Source of the DNA: Rhodococcus sp. HNM0563 | GTDB lineage: Bacteria > Actinomycetota > Actinomycetes > Mycobacteriales > Mycobacteriaceae | DNA: 64,000 nucleotides | Assembly (NCBI RefSeq): GCF_012726195.1 | Contig: NZ_JAASAF010000002.1 | Location: forward strand, 186,001-250,000 | Direction: 5' to 3' | Shown here: positions 23,968 to 32,933 of the stretch, one piece after another | How positions within the stretch are numbered: position 1 is the first letter of the stretch | Layout: each line of letters begins with the position of its first letter | Translations under genes and position numbers: made by a program | Notes under the pieces: generated by a model | What the model saw: the letters and a program-made list of their open reading frames with translations, nothing else | Told to the model about the DNA's origin: nothing | Database searches by the model: none

Positions 23968-24834
23968 GTGAATTTGCTTGAAGCCTCGGAATCCGCGACC
24001 AATTTGGCCCTGCTGCCGGGCTTCCTCGACCCGGTGAATCTGCTGAACTCGTTCGGCACCTGGATGCTCCTCGGGCTCCTGCTGGTGGTGTTCATCGAGT
24101 CCGGTCTGCTGTTTCCGCTGCTTCCCGGCGATTCTCTGCTGTTCACCGCGGGCCTGATCGCCGCATCGAAATCGACGGAGGTCGAGCCTTTCGCACCATT
24201 GTGGGTGCTGATGGTGACGATCCCGATCGCGGCGATCCTCGGTGATCAGGTGGGCTACTTCATCGGTACCAAGGGCGGCGCAAAGCTGTTCAAGGACGAC
24301 GACGCGAAGCTGTTCAAGAAGAAGTACCTCGACGAATCCCACCGGTTCTTCCTGCGCCACGGTCCCGCAATGATCTTCCTCGCCCGGTTCGTTCCTATCG
24401 TCCGCACCTACGCGCCGCTCGTCGCGGGTGCGGCGAAGATGCCGTATCGCGTGTTCATCACCTACAACGTCATCGGCGGCATCGTGTGGGGTGCGGGCGT
24501 GACACTGCTGGGCTACCTTCTCGGACAGATCTCGTTCATCGCCGACAACGTCGACATCATCTTCCTGCTCATCGTGTTCGTGTCGGTGCTCCCGATCATC
24601 AACGAGGTCGGCAAGCGTTTCCTCGCGTCGCGCAAGAACGCCGGCGAGGGCACCACTGCAGAAGAAACCGCCTCTGCGGAAGAAACCGCGTCGGGGCAGG
24701 ACAACTCTGCCGCTGCGCTGTCCAGCACCGATCACACGCCGACCACCCCGATCCCGACCCGGTCTGCGGCACAGACCTCGGCACCGACCACGCCGATCCC
24801 GTCGCTCGGTTCGGACCCCGACACTCGGCGATGA
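23968..24834 (+). CDS. DedA family membrane protein (Rv0364-like)
   Basis: The 288-residue protein has the SNARE-associated/DedA domain: FIESGLLFPLLPGDSLLFTAG, GDQVGYFIGTKGG, FLARFVPIVRTYAPLVAGAAKM and a final membrane helix. DedA proteins are undecaprenyl-phosphate or phospholipid flippases in several bacteria. The C-terminal 55 residues are low complexity, with two Glu/Thr repeats and two TTPIP motifs. Divergent from fba; the pairing is conserved with M. tuberculosis Rv0363c-Rv0364. Confidence 0.92.
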   Translation: MNLLEASESATNLALLPGFLDPVNLLNSFGTWMLLGLLLVVFIESGLLFPLLPGDSLLFTAGLIAASKSTEVEPFAPLWVLMVTIPIAAILGDQVGYFIGTKGGAKLFKDDDAKLFKKKYLDESHRFFLRHGPAMIFLARFVPIVRTYAPLVAGAAKMPYRVFITYNVIGGIVWGAGVTLLGYLLGQISFIADNVDIIFLLIVFVSVLPIINEVGKRFLASRKNAGEGTTAEETASAEETASGQDNSAAALSSTDHTPTTPIPTRSAAQTSAPTTPIPSLGSDPDTRR

Positions 24835-24835
24835 C

Positions 24836-24869
24836 GCCGTAGTTCAGGGAGAGCCGTAGCTCAGGGAGA
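24836..24869. repeat. 17-bp tandem duplication at the DedA/GH76 convergent junction
   Basis: GCCGTAGTTCAGGGAGA (24836-24852) is followed immediately by GCCGTAGCTCAGGGAGA (24853-24869), with one mismatch. The second copy covers the stop codon of the GH76 gene (24861-24863). Confidence 0.9.
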
Positions 24870-26033
24870 CGCGACAACCGCGTTCGCGGCTTCCATCAAC
24901 ATCCAGCCACCGAGTTGCACCGACAGGTCGCGTTCTGCGATCGATGATGAGCGCACGGTGCCTCCAGCGAACTGCGCGACTGTGCCCGACGCACCCGGCA
25001 GTTTCGCGGGCCGGGACCAGTCACTTCCGAACAGCGGCAGGCCTTCGATCTGCAGGCGGTTCTCCCACGCAGCATCTGCCGAGGCCAGCACGATGCGACG
25101 CGCTGTAGCTCGCGCGCGCACGTCGTCGGAGTCCTGCACCGGCAAGGTGGTCGCGACCATTGCGAGATAACGCACGAGGATGCCGTTGAACAGACCTCCG
25201 TCGCCGCCCCCACCACCTGTGACGATGCTGCGTTCGGTGAGTTCGTCGTCGACAGCACCAACGAGGGCATGGACCCGTGCGCGATGACGCGGATCGTCGC
25301 ATCGGGTCGCGAGTTCGGTTTCGACTCCGAGCACCACGCCTTGGCAGTACGAGTAGACGGCGCGTTCGAGCACACCGTGGCGGATTCCGTCGAGGACGAG
25401 TCCGCTGTCCGGATCGACGAGACGCTCGTGGATCCAATCGGCCATCTCTTGCGCGCGTTCCAGCTTGCCCGAGCGCGCGAGTAACAGCGCTGCCGGACCG
25501 TTCGCGGGGGCGTTGAAGAAGTCGTCTCCGCGGCGCCACGGGATACCACCCCCGCGCTCGGGTTGCCACGCGTCGTACAGTTCACCGACGAGGGCAGTGA
25601 TCGCAGCGCCGTGGTCGACGCGCAGGTGCCGCCCGGCGCGGTCGAGAGCCAGACCGAGCCAGGCCATGTCGTCGAAATAGTTGTTGGTCCAGCCTGTGAT
25701 GTTGCGAATGCGGTGGCTGCGGCTCAGCTGCACGACTCGGCGCCGGCCGCGCTGGGTACCGTCGCCGGCCTTCGCGTGCCGCTCTGCTGCATCGACGGCG
25801 AGGTCGATCAGGTGTGCCTGCCACCAGTAATGCCACGATCCGAAGATGCGCTCGCGCCGCGTCGCCGGCCAGCCGACGACACCGAGTTCGGTGCCGGGTA
25901 GACCCCACAATCGACGCACGTGCCTGGCCACCACGGCAGCTTCGGCTGCGTCCGCCCGGCCCGTCCACATTTCTGGCATGCAGTAATCATCCTCGTCCCA
26001 CGACAGCGGCGTGGCCACACGGCCCGCGCTCAT
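24861..26033 (-). CDS. Glycoside hydrolase family 76 protein (Rv0365c-like)
   Basis: The 390-residue protein has the GH76 fold motifs: HYWWQAHLIDLAVDAA, then NITGWTNNYFDDMAWLGLAL. The adjacent Asp pair (FDD) corresponds to the catalytic pair of alpha-1,6-mannanases. Later come GGGIPWRRGDDFFNAPANGPAALL and an Ala/Gly-rich end. No signal peptide is seen, so it is probably cytoplasmic, as proposed for the mycobacterial homologue. The start is uncertain: ATG 26033 is used, but ATG 25979 (MPEMWTGRADAAEAA) fits homologous N termini as well. Confidence 0.85.
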   Translation of the reverse strand: MSAGRVATPLSWDEDDYCMPEMWTGRADAAEAAVVARHVRRLWGLPGTELGVVGWPATRRERIFGSWHYWWQAHLIDLAVDAAERHAKAGDGTQRGRRRVVQLSRSHRIRNITGWTNNYFDDMAWLGLALDRAGRHLRVDHGAAITALVGELYDAWQPERGGGIPWRRGDDFFNAPANGPAALLLARSGKLERAQEMADWIHERLVDPDSGLVLDGIRHGVLERAVYSYCQGVVLGVETELATRCDDPRHRARVHALVGAVDDELTERSIVTGGGGGDGGLFNGILVRYLAMVATTLPVQDSDDVRARATARRIVLASADAAWENRLQIEGLPLFGSDWSRPAKLPGASGTVAQFAGGTVRSSSIAERDLSVQLGGWMLMEAANAVVASP

Positions 26034-26076
26034 ACATCCGTGCAGTCCGAGTTGGTGTTACTACCGGGCCGGATGA

Positions 26077-26772
26077 CTACCAGGCGCGGTCGAGGTCGGC
26101 GTGTTGGGCGATCCAGGCGTGCATGGCGATTCCTGCCGCGACACCGGCATTGATGGAGCGGGTCGAACCGAACTGTGCGATCGACACCGTCATGGTCGCC
26201 ACCTCGCGCGCGCGCTCGGTCACGCCCGGGCCTTCCTGCCCGAACAACAGCAGGCAGTTGCGGGGCAACACAGCCGTCTCCAGCGGCACGGAACCGGGGG
26301 TGTTGTCGACTGCGACGATGGTCAGATCGTGCTCGGCGGCCCAGTCGATGAGCGCATCGACGTCGGGGTGATGGTGCAGATGCTGATAGCGATCGGTGAC
26401 CATCGCCCCGCGGCGGTTCCACCGCCTGCGCCCCACGATATGGACAGCGGCGGCCGCGAACGCGTTGGCGGTCCGCACCACGGTGCCGATGTTGGCGTCG
26501 TGCGCGAAGTTCTCGATCGCCACATGCAACGGATGCCTACGGGTGTCGATGTCAGCGACGATTGCGTCGCGCGTCCAGTACCGGTAGGCGTCGACGACGT
26601 TGCGCCGGTCTCCGTGTTCGAGCAGTTCCGGGTCGTACTTCGGGTCGGTGGGTGGGAGCGTGTCGAACTCGTCGGTCCACGGCCCCATACCGTGCGGGTG
26701 TTCCCCCCACTCGGTGGGTCCGGCAACAGTGAGCGGGTCCTGCTCCTGATCCGGTCTTTCGTGAACTGCCAC
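26077..26772 (-). CDS. TrmH/SpoU family RNA 2'-O-methyltransferase
   Basis: The 231-residue protein has the SPOUT knot motifs NFAHDANIGTVVRTANAFA, LLLFGQEGPGVTERA and SIAQFGSTRSINAGVAAGIAMHAW, in the order that forms the SAM-binding trefoil knot. It should methylate a ribose 2'-OH in tRNA or rRNA; the target is unknown. GTG 26772 lies 2 bases after the stop of the lipoprotein gene, so translation is coupled. Homologue of M. tuberculosis Rv0380c by context. Confidence 0.92.
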   Translation of the reverse strand: MAVHERPDQEQDPLTVAGPTEWGEHPHGMGPWTDEFDTLPPTDPKYDPELLEHGDRRNVVDAYRYWTRDAIVADIDTRRHPLHVAIENFAHDANIGTVVRTANAFAAAAVHIVGRRRWNRRGAMVTDRYQHLHHHPDVDALIDWAAEHDLTIVAVDNTPGSVPLETAVLPRNCLLLFGQEGPGVTERAREVATMTVSIAQFGSTRSINAGVAAGIAMHAWIAQHADLDRAW

Positions 26773-26774
26773 CG

Positions 26775-27407
26775 TCAGAACGTCTCGTTCGAACCGGATG
26801 CCATGGTGAATCCGTGCCCGGTGCTGTCGTTGGTGCAGGTCACGTCGGCCTCGGTGGTCTCGCACGTGTAACCGAGCTGCGAGAGCGGCGATCCCACGGG
26901 CAGGACCTCCGCAGATCCTTCGACGGGCAGGTAGACAGGCCCGCCCGAGCACAGGAATTCACCGGGACCGCTGTCGACGACGCGCATCCCGTGGCCCCAG
27001 TTGACGACGCAGCTCTCGGGCTGCGGCGGCACCGGGTCCGTGACGCCTTCACAACCGGCTTCGGTACGTCCGGGGAGCTGCACGATGCCGCATGCGAATG
27101 CGCCGTCGGGGGTCGTGAAGTAGTAGGACTCGCCCTGCTCGAACGCAACGGCCTCCAGCGTCGGCGGCACTTCGGGAGCCGGCTCGGTCGTTGTCTCCGC
27201 AGGCGGGAGCTCGGTGGCCGGCGCTTCCGTGACGGCCTCCGTCGTGGTCGCTTCGGTCGTGGTCGGTGCAGCAGTCACGCTCGAGGTTGCGGGTGTGGTG
27301 GCGGTTTCCCGAGCTGCGGCATCCGGTTCGTCTCCGGATCCCCCGCACCCGCTCAGCACAAGTACAGCACCCAACACAACCGCAGCGGACGACACACGCA
27401 CCTTCAC
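26775..27407 (-). CDS. Secreted lipoprotein, unknown function
   Basis: The 210-residue protein has a signal peptide with lipobox LSGC (VSSAAVVLGAVLVLSGCGG), a Thr/Pro/Ala/Glu-rich linker of about 60 residues, and a compact Cys-containing C-terminal domain. That domain has six Cys after the lipobox and motifs YYFTTPDGAFACGIV and LGYTCETTEADVTCTNDSTGHGF. It resembles many actinobacterial surface lipoproteins of unknown role. GTG 27407 has GGAGGG 6 bases upstream; the open frame further upstream adds a non-signal-like stretch. It overlaps nothing but is 2 bases from TrmH. Confidence 0.85.
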   Translation of the reverse strand: MKVRVSSAAVVLGAVLVLSGCGGSGDEPDAAARETATTPATSSVTAAPTTTEATTTEAVTEAPATELPPAETTTEPAPEVPPTLEAVAFEQGESYYFTTPDGAFACGIVQLPGRTEAGCEGVTDPVPPQPESCVVNWGHGMRVVDSGPGEFLCSGGPVYLPVEGSAEVLPVGSPLSQLGYTCETTEADVTCTNDSTGHGFTMASGSNETF

Positions 27408-27496
27408 ACCGTTCCCTCCGACGAACACAGAAAGTGCCACTCTATCGATCGGCGGTCGGAGCGCAGACACGCGCTAGTCTGGGAGACGGAGGAGCC

Positions 27497-27943
27497 ATGA
27501 AGCACACGCGCATCCTGCGCACGGTCGCATTCATCACGACCGGATACCTGATTCTGCTCTCGCTCTGGCTGAACCTCTTCTACCCGAACTCCGCCGAGGG
27601 CACCGAAGGATTCCAGGTGATGTTCCTGGTCTGCTTGTACGGCGCGGTGCTCGGCGCGGGCATGTTGATCGCCGATCGCACCACCCGCGAAGACCGGAAG
27701 ATCGAACGCGACGGCCTCGAAGGCTGGGCGACGATCCGCTCAGCCACCCCACTCGGCTCTGTGATCGGCCATGTGCAGCGAACCGAGCTGGATTTGGATC
27801 TGATGGTGCCCGGATCCGAGCCGTACAGCGGCAAGGTGGTGTTCGAGGCCGAACACCGCGACCTGCCGCGGCTGACGGCCGGCCGGGTGGTCTCGGTGCT
27901 CGTCGACCCCGACGACCGCACCAGGATCCTGATCTTCCCCTGA
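27497..27943 (+). CDS. Small membrane protein with DUF3592/NfeD-like C-terminal domain
   Basis: The 148-residue protein has two membrane helices (FITTGYLILLSLWLNLFY and MFLVCLYGAVLGAGMLIA), then a beta-rich domain with ATIRSATPLGSVIGHVQRTELDLDL and VVSVLVDPDDRTRILIF, similar to DUF3592-like OB folds. Start ATG 27497 follows GGAGGAG. Unknown function. Confidence 0.75.
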   Translation: MKHTRILRTVAFITTGYLILLSLWLNLFYPNSAEGTEGFQVMFLVCLYGAVLGAGMLIADRTTREDRKIERDGLEGWATIRSATPLGSVIGHVQRTELDLDLMVPGSEPYSGKVVFEAEHRDLPRLTAGRVVSVLVDPDDRTRILIFP

Positions 27944-27947
27944 CTGG

Positions 27948-28667
27948 TCACCTGCGTCGGGCGAGCGCGAGCATCCCCTCGATCAGGAGCAACTGCGCAC
28001 CCGCGTAGGTGGCGAGTACGAAACCTTCCGCCGCCGCCCGCGCGGACTTCCCTCTCAGCAGGGTCCGCCGCTCGACGATGGTGCCGTCGGACAAGGTGAA
28101 GACCAGCCCGCCGAGCCCGAGCCAACTGCGCCGGTCGGCGCTCGGAAACACGAGCCCGCCGGAGGTCTTCGCACCGGGCGCGAGGGATGGGTCGGCAGCA
28201 AGTGTCGCGGTGGTCGCAAGCACGGTGCCGTACGCGGTGAGCGGCACTGCCACCGAGCGACTCCGCCATCCGAGCAGGCCGGCGGCTCCCAGCACCGCGG
28301 GCACACGCTGTAGCACCGCGGTGCGGGTCGGGCGAGCACCGTGCCGGGCGAGCACCGTCGAGTACGACGTCTGCATCACCGCGAAAGAGCCTGCACCGCG
28401 CAGGATCCGGCTGTCGTCGTCGGGGTCGATCATGAACACGTCGCCCACGGTCGCGGCAGTGAGACCTGCGAGGAGCAACGCGGTGTCGGCGCGGTCAAGA
28501 TCGCGAGAGCGCCGCAGCACCCGGACGGCCAGCGACGGCGCAATCAGCGGCTTTGCAGCTTTCTGCACCGCTTCATTGCCCAGCACTCCGCCGACCACCG
28601 TCGCCGCGCTCGCGGCCACGAACACGGCGTGCTCGATGCCCCATCTGTTCCGAGTGAACCAGCCCAT
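27948..28667 (-). CDS. YhhN/TMEM86 (lysoplasmalogenase-like) membrane protein
   Basis: The 239-residue protein has seven or eight hydrophobic segments. Family landmarks are AAKPLIAPSLAVRVL, LLLAGLTAATVGDVFMI and SFAVMQTSYSTVL, with the conserved Asp of GDVFM. Eukaryotic members hydrolyse lysoplasmalogen. Convergent with the gene at 27497 with a 4-base gap. ATG 28667 is used. Confidence 0.85.
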   Translation of the reverse strand: MGWFTRNRWGIEHAVFVAASAATVVGGVLGNEAVQKAAKPLIAPSLAVRVLRRSRDLDRADTALLLAGLTAATVGDVFMIDPDDDSRILRGAGSFAVMQTSYSTVLARHGARPTRTAVLQRVPAVLGAAGLLGWRSRSVAVPLTAYGTVLATTATLAADPSLAPGAKTSGGLVFPSADRRSWLGLGGLVFTLSDGTIVERRTLLRGKSARAAAEGFVLATYAGAQLLLIEGMLALARRR

Positions 28668-28692
28668 GCGCGCACAGTACCCGGGTTGCGCA

Positions 28693-29820
28693 TCAACAGC
28701 GGCGCGCACCATCGGACGGTGTGGCGCGCAGGAACACCGGCGACGGAAAACCCCGGGCCGCGGCCGCCGCGGTCACCGACATTTGGATCCTCTGCACGTC
28801 GTCGTTCTCGCACAACGCAATTGCCGATCCCCCGAAGCCTCCCCCTACCATACGCGCGCCGAGCGCACCTGCCGCAGTCGCAGCGTCGACGGCGCTGTCG
28901 AGTTCGGCGCAGCTGACCTCGAAATCGTCGCGCAGAGACCGATGCGACGCGTCGAACAGAGGGCCGAGATCGCGTACGCGACCGGAGCGCAGTGCATCCG
29001 CGGCGGTACGGACACGTGCGATCTCGGTGACCACGTGTCGCGCGCGGCGCTGCAACATCGCGTCATCGAGTGCAGATACGGATTCCACTTCGCGCAGTGG
29101 CCTACCCAGCAATCCGGCCGCTTCCTCGACGGCGGCTCGCCGTGAACCGTACTGACCGTCGACCAGGCGGTGCCCCGTCCCGGTATCGACGACCAGCACC
29201 GTGAGGCCTGCAGCAGCGGTGTCGACGGGGATGTGTTCGACGTGCCCGTCGGTGCAGTCGAGGAGCAACGCGTGGCCCGCCCTGCCTCTCAGCGCGATCT
29301 GCTGATCCATGCCGCCGGTCGGCGCCCCCACATAGTCGTTCTCCGCACGTACACACGCACGCGCGAGGGCATCGCGTCCGTCGTCGTCTACGGGAAGTCC
29401 GCACAGGTCGGCAAGCGCCAGCGCCACAGCCCCCTCGAGCGCAGCGGACGACGACAGGCCCGCCCCCACTGGGACTTCCGACGCGATCGCGATGTCCGCC
29501 CCGTGGAAACCGGGTGGATCGAGTGACCGGATCACACCGGCGACGTACGCACCCCATCCGTCGACGCGGTCGCCGTGCTCCACGTCCACGACGGCGAACC
29601 CGGGACTGTACAGGCGCAGCCGTCCATCGGCGCGACGGCGCACCGCAGCGGCCGTGACCTGGGGAATAGCCATCGGGAGGCACAATCCGCCGGCGTAGTC
29701 GACGTGCTCACCGATCAGGTTCACGCGACCGGGCGCACACCAGATGCCGTCCGGGTCGCCGACGAACTCCGTCGCGAACGTACGCGCCGCCTCGTCGCAC
29801 ACCGCTCCATGGGGCGACAT
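28693..29820 (-). CDS. galK: Galactokinase
   Basis: The 375-residue GHMP kinase has the galactokinase signature GRVNLIGEHVDYAGG, the ATP loop PVGAGLSSSAALEGA and the C-terminal GARMVGGGFGGSAIAL. It phosphorylates galactose at C1 (Leloir pathway). ATG 29820 overlaps the galT stop (TGATG). A much longer open frame upstream is antisense-like read-through inside galT with no similarity. Confidence 0.95.
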   Translation of the reverse strand: MSPHGAVCDEAARTFATEFVGDPDGIWCAPGRVNLIGEHVDYAGGLCLPMAIPQVTAAAVRRRADGRLRLYSPGFAVVDVEHGDRVDGWGAYVAGVIRSLDPPGFHGADIAIASEVPVGAGLSSSAALEGAVALALADLCGLPVDDDGRDALARACVRAENDYVGAPTGGMDQQIALRGRAGHALLLDCTDGHVEHIPVDTAAAGLTVLVVDTGTGHRLVDGQYGSRRAAVEEAAGLLGRPLREVESVSALDDAMLQRRARHVVTEIARVRTAADALRSGRVRDLGPLFDASHRSLRDDFEVSCAELDSAVDAATAAGALGARMVGGGFGGSAIALCENDDVQRIQMSVTAAAAARGFPSPVFLRATPSDGARRC

Positions 29821-30893
29821 CACGGTGCGAGCGCACGCAGTCGTTCGGCGATGAGTTCGGGGGTCGTGTCGCTGATCCACGCGCCCATGGCCGATTCCGA
29901 AGCTGCCAGGTACTTGAGCTTGTCGCGTGCACGACGCAGCGAGAAGATCTGGCAGAACAACCGCCCGTACTCGCGTCCGTCCCCGGCAGGCGCCTGATGC
30001 CATGCCGCGATGTACGGAACGCGGTCGAGACCGTCGAAGAACCGGTCGATGCGCCCGAGCAGATCGCGGTAGGCCAGTGCGAGTTCGTCGCGTTCGGCGT
30101 CGACGAGTGCGGTGAGATCGGGGACGTCGCGATGCGGCGCGAGGTGTACCTCGATCGGCCATCGCGCCGCCTCGGGAACGTACGCGGTCCACCATTCGCC
30201 CGACCACACGATGCGGGTCGCGGCGCGTCGTTCGGTGTCGAGGATGTCGCGCTGGAGCAACCTGCCGGTTCGTTCGTGGTGGTCGCGGGCGCGGGCGAGC
30301 AGCGTCCGCGTGCGCGGCGGGAGAAACGGGTAGGCGTAGATCTGACCGTGCGGATGTTCCAGTGTCACACCGATTTCGACGCCGCGGTTCTCGAAGCAGA
30401 ACACCTGGGCCACCCCCGGCAGCGACGACAACGTCGCCGTGCGCGACGCGAGGACGTCGATGACGGTGCGGGCCCGTGTCGCGGTCAGGTCCGCGAAGCG
30501 GGCATCGTGGTCTGCGGTGAAGGCGACCACTTCGCAGCGGCCGCCCGCCGGGCCATCGCCCGAGGAGAACGCGGGGAAACGGTTCTCGAAGACTGCGACG
30601 TCGTAGTTGTCCGCAGGAATTTCGGTGGAGGCGCCCGGGCGGGTCGGGCAGAGTGGGCAATCCGCGACGGAGGGCAGGAATGTGCGTTCCATGCGGTGCG
30701 CGGCGAAGGTCACCGGGTCTCCGGTGAGTGGGTCGATGCGGACCTCCGACGCCGCCACGACCGTCGGGAGTTCGCGACGGTCGTGCGCGGCACGGGTGAC
30801 CGATCCCCCGACATACGGTTCGGTGTCGTCGAAGAAGATCAGTTCGCGACCGTCCGCAAGGTGCGTGACGGTCTGCCGCATCCGTTGGTTCAC
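29820..30893 (-). CDS. galT: Galactose-1-phosphate uridylyltransferase
   Basis: The 357-residue protein has the zinc-binding CPLC motif near residue 80, FENRFPAF, and the catalytic HPHGQIYAYPF (nucleophile is the second His) near residue 178. It exchanges galactose 1-phosphate with UDP-glucose. GTG 30893 is 4 bases after the pyrE stop; ATG 30881 is an alternative. pyrE-galT-galK form one operon, an unusual join of pyrimidine and galactose genes; galE is not present here. Confidence 0.95.
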   Translation of the reverse strand: MNQRMRQTVTHLADGRELIFFDDTEPYVGGSVTRAAHDRRELPTVVAASEVRIDPLTGDPVTFAAHRMERTFLPSVADCPLCPTRPGASTEIPADNYDVAVFENRFPAFSSGDGPAGGRCEVVAFTADHDARFADLTATRARTVIDVLASRTATLSSLPGVAQVFCFENRGVEIGVTLEHPHGQIYAYPFLPPRTRTLLARARDHHERTGRLLQRDILDTERRAATRIVWSGEWWTAYVPEAARWPIEVHLAPHRDVPDLTALVDAERDELALAYRDLLGRIDRFFDGLDRVPYIAAWHQAPAGDGREYGRLFCQIFSLRRARDKLKYLAASESAMGAWISDTTPELIAERLRALAP

Positions 30894-30897
30894 GGTG

Positions 30898-31437
30898 TCA
30901 GGAGTTGTCGAGGCCCAGGTCGGAGAGGCCGAGCAACGACCGGTATTCGACGCCTTCCGCCGCGATGACCTCGTCGGCTCCGGTGGCGCGGTCGACGACC
31001 GTTGCCACACCCACGACGATCGCGCCCGCGTCGCGCAGTGCCTTGACTGCGGTGAGCGGCGAGTTCCCGGTGGTGGTCGTGTCCTCGACGACGAGCACTC
31101 GCTTGCCCACGACGTCGGGACCTTCGATCTGACGCTGCATGCCGTGCGCCTTGGCTGCTTTACGGACGACGAACGCGTCGATGGGACGTCCGGGCGCGTG
31201 CATGACGGCCATCGCGACCGGGTCGGCGCCCATGGTGAGCCCTCCGACCGCGTCGAAATCCCAGTCGGAGACGAGGTCGCGCAGAAGTGAGCCGATGAGC
31301 GGAGCTGCACGATGATGCAGGGTCGCCCGACGCAGATCGACGTAGTAGTCGGCTTCCTTGCCCGACGACAACGTCACCTTGCCGTGCACCACTGCCAGCT
31401 CACGTACCAGTGCACTCAGTTCGTCGCGGTCGCTCAT
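30898..31437 (-). CDS. pyrE: Orotate phosphoribosyltransferase
   Basis: The 179-residue protein has the PRPP-binding motif VLVVEDTTTTGNS and the substrate motifs TLSSGKEADYYVDLR and FVVRKAAKAHG. It makes orotidine 5'-phosphate in UMP synthesis. ATG 31437 has GAGGAA 7 bases upstream; a GTG two codons earlier is possible. Confidence 0.96.
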   Translation of the reverse strand: MSDRDELSALVRELAVVHGKVTLSSGKEADYYVDLRRATLHHRAAPLIGSLLRDLVSDWDFDAVGGLTMGADPVAMAVMHAPGRPIDAFVVRKAAKAHGMQRQIEGPDVVGKRVLVVEDTTTTGNSPLTAVKALRDAGAIVVGVATVVDRATGADEVIAAEGVEYRSLLGLSDLGLDNS

Positions 31438-31516
31438 TTGCACTTCCTCACCGTCGTCTCGTCCACCGCCGGTGGCGGAACCGGCGCGAACGAGCCTAGT
31501 CGCTGTCGGTGCGTCC

Positions 31517-32152
31517 TCAGGCGGCGACGGTCCCCGAGTCCTTGTCGTCGCTTTCGACAGTGGTGGACTGCCGCATGTCGGGCCGCTCCTCGGGCACCGG
31601 AACCTCGGTCGAAGTATCGGTTACCAGACCGGCCGGTACCTCGAAGACTGCGACCGGTCGCACGCCGGCCAGCGTCGCGTAAAGCGATGTCGGGAAGCTC
31701 GACACCTGGGAGTTGAGCTTGTTCGCGAGATCGTTGTGGACACGGACTGCCCCTGCAATGCGCTGCTCGCGAGTGTGCAGTTCGCGGGCGACCCGGATGA
31801 ACGGCCAGTGGTTGACACCGTCGAGGACTCCGATGAGTTCGTGCAACGCGGCCGAGAGCGCGTTCTCGGTGGCCGCACGTTCGGGAAGATCGAGGCGTTG
31901 ATCGCGCATCGCGATGGCGAGGGAGCGTGCTCCCACCACCGGGCTGATGCGGCTGCGTTCGACGCCGGCGCCCGCTGATGCCGCGATAAGCGCGGGAATC
32001 AGGTCGTAGCGATCGTCGAGTTCGTTCAGGAGCAGATTCAGGCCGTCTCGGCGTCGGGTGCGAAGCGTCCGCAACCGGCGCATCCCCAGCCGTATCCAGA
32101 GCAGCACAACGGCCACCACTGCCACAACTATCACCAGAGCCACAGGTGTCAC
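31517..32152 (-). CDS. LemA family protein
   Basis: The 211-residue protein has one N-terminal membrane helix (ALVIVVAVVAVVLLWI) followed by a four-helix LemA-type domain: LLNELDDRYDLIPALIAAS, TREQRIAGAVRVHNDLANKLN and FPTSLYATLAGVRPVAVFEV. The last 40 residues are acidic and Pro-rich. Function of the family is unclear. Located between pyrE and the gene at 32246 on the same strand. Confidence 0.85.
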   Translation of the reverse strand: MTPVALVIVVAVVAVVLLWIRLGMRRLRTLRTRRRDGLNLLLNELDDRYDLIPALIAASAGAGVERSRISPVVGARSLAIAMRDQRLDLPERAATENALSAALHELIGVLDGVNHWPFIRVARELHTREQRIAGAVRVHNDLANKLNSQVSSFPTSLYATLAGVRPVAVFEVPAGLVTDTSTEVPVPEERPDMRQSTTVESDDKDSGTVAA

Positions 32153-32245
32153 GGCGTGAAATGTACAGACCCCGATCAGTTCGCACGACGAAGGATCCGG
32201 CGTGTCATCCGGGGCGTGTCCGTACCGTGACCTGACGAGCGGGGA

Positions 32246-32914
32246 CTAGCGTTGCGCGGAGGGGCGCCCCGGGTCATGGAAGGTGCGATCGACATCATCG
32301 GGGTCGACCACGGGCGGGAGAACATGCAAGATGCCCGACAGGCGCGCCACGGTCTCGATCGCCGCATCCCATTCGCGCCCGTTGCTTCCGACCGGGATCG
32401 AGCCGAGGGTCCACGGACCCTCACTCCACAACATCTGGACGTGCTCCGGGATCGCCTGGGTGAACGAAACCATTCGCTGGTCGCACACGCGACGGGCGAT
32501 CTCGAGGTCGGTGGAGAACACGATACGCGGGCCGATCGACCCGAGCAGATTCATGTCGGAATCCTTGGGCGGTGGCGTCGACTTGAGCCGCAGATCGATG
32601 TCGACGTCGGAACCGACCTTGCGGCGTACCGCGACGATGGTGGCGGTTTCCTCGATGTCGAACAGGATGAAATCTTCACCCCGGCGCACCCCGCGCACGA
32701 CGTCTATCGCGCCCAGGTACTCCTGCTTGGCCAACGCCGCGCGATGCCAGTTGGAAGGCAGCCGCTCGTCGGAGTCGGTGTACTTGTACCCCTGGGCACG
32801 CGCCCAGATCTCCCGCACACGCCCGGACTGTTCCCTCCGCGTGCGGTCGACGTACAGGAGCGCGAGCGCGCCGAGAAGCGCGATCGCCGCCAGACCGAAC
32901 CACATGAATGTCAT
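32246..32914 (-). CDS. Rv0383c-like membrane-anchored protein
   Basis: The 222-residue protein has an N-terminal membrane helix (FGLAAIALLGALALLYV) and a cytoplasmic domain without clear catalytic motifs (RAQGYKYTDSDERLPSNWHR, VVRGVRRGEDFILFDIEETATIVAVRR). By position between pyrE and clpB it corresponds to the conserved mycobacterial protein at that site. Function unknown. Confidence 0.72.
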   Translation of the reverse strand: MTFMWFGLAAIALLGALALLYVDRTRREQSGRVREIWARAQGYKYTDSDERLPSNWHRAALAKQEYLGAIDVVRGVRRGEDFILFDIEETATIVAVRRKVGSDVDIDLRLKSTPPPKDSDMNLLGSIGPRIVFSTDLEIARRVCDQRMVSFTQAIPEHVQMLWSEGPWTLGSIPVGSNGREWDAAIETVARLSGILHVLPPVVDPDDVDRTFHDPGRPSAQR

Positions 32915-32933
32915 CGCGATCAGCCTAGCGTCT

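Noticed and set aside
29821..30660. N-terminal extension of galK by 280 codons
   Set aside because: The extension lies wholly within galT in another frame and is Arg/Pro-rich; galK begins at 29820 with standard motifs and TGATG overlap.
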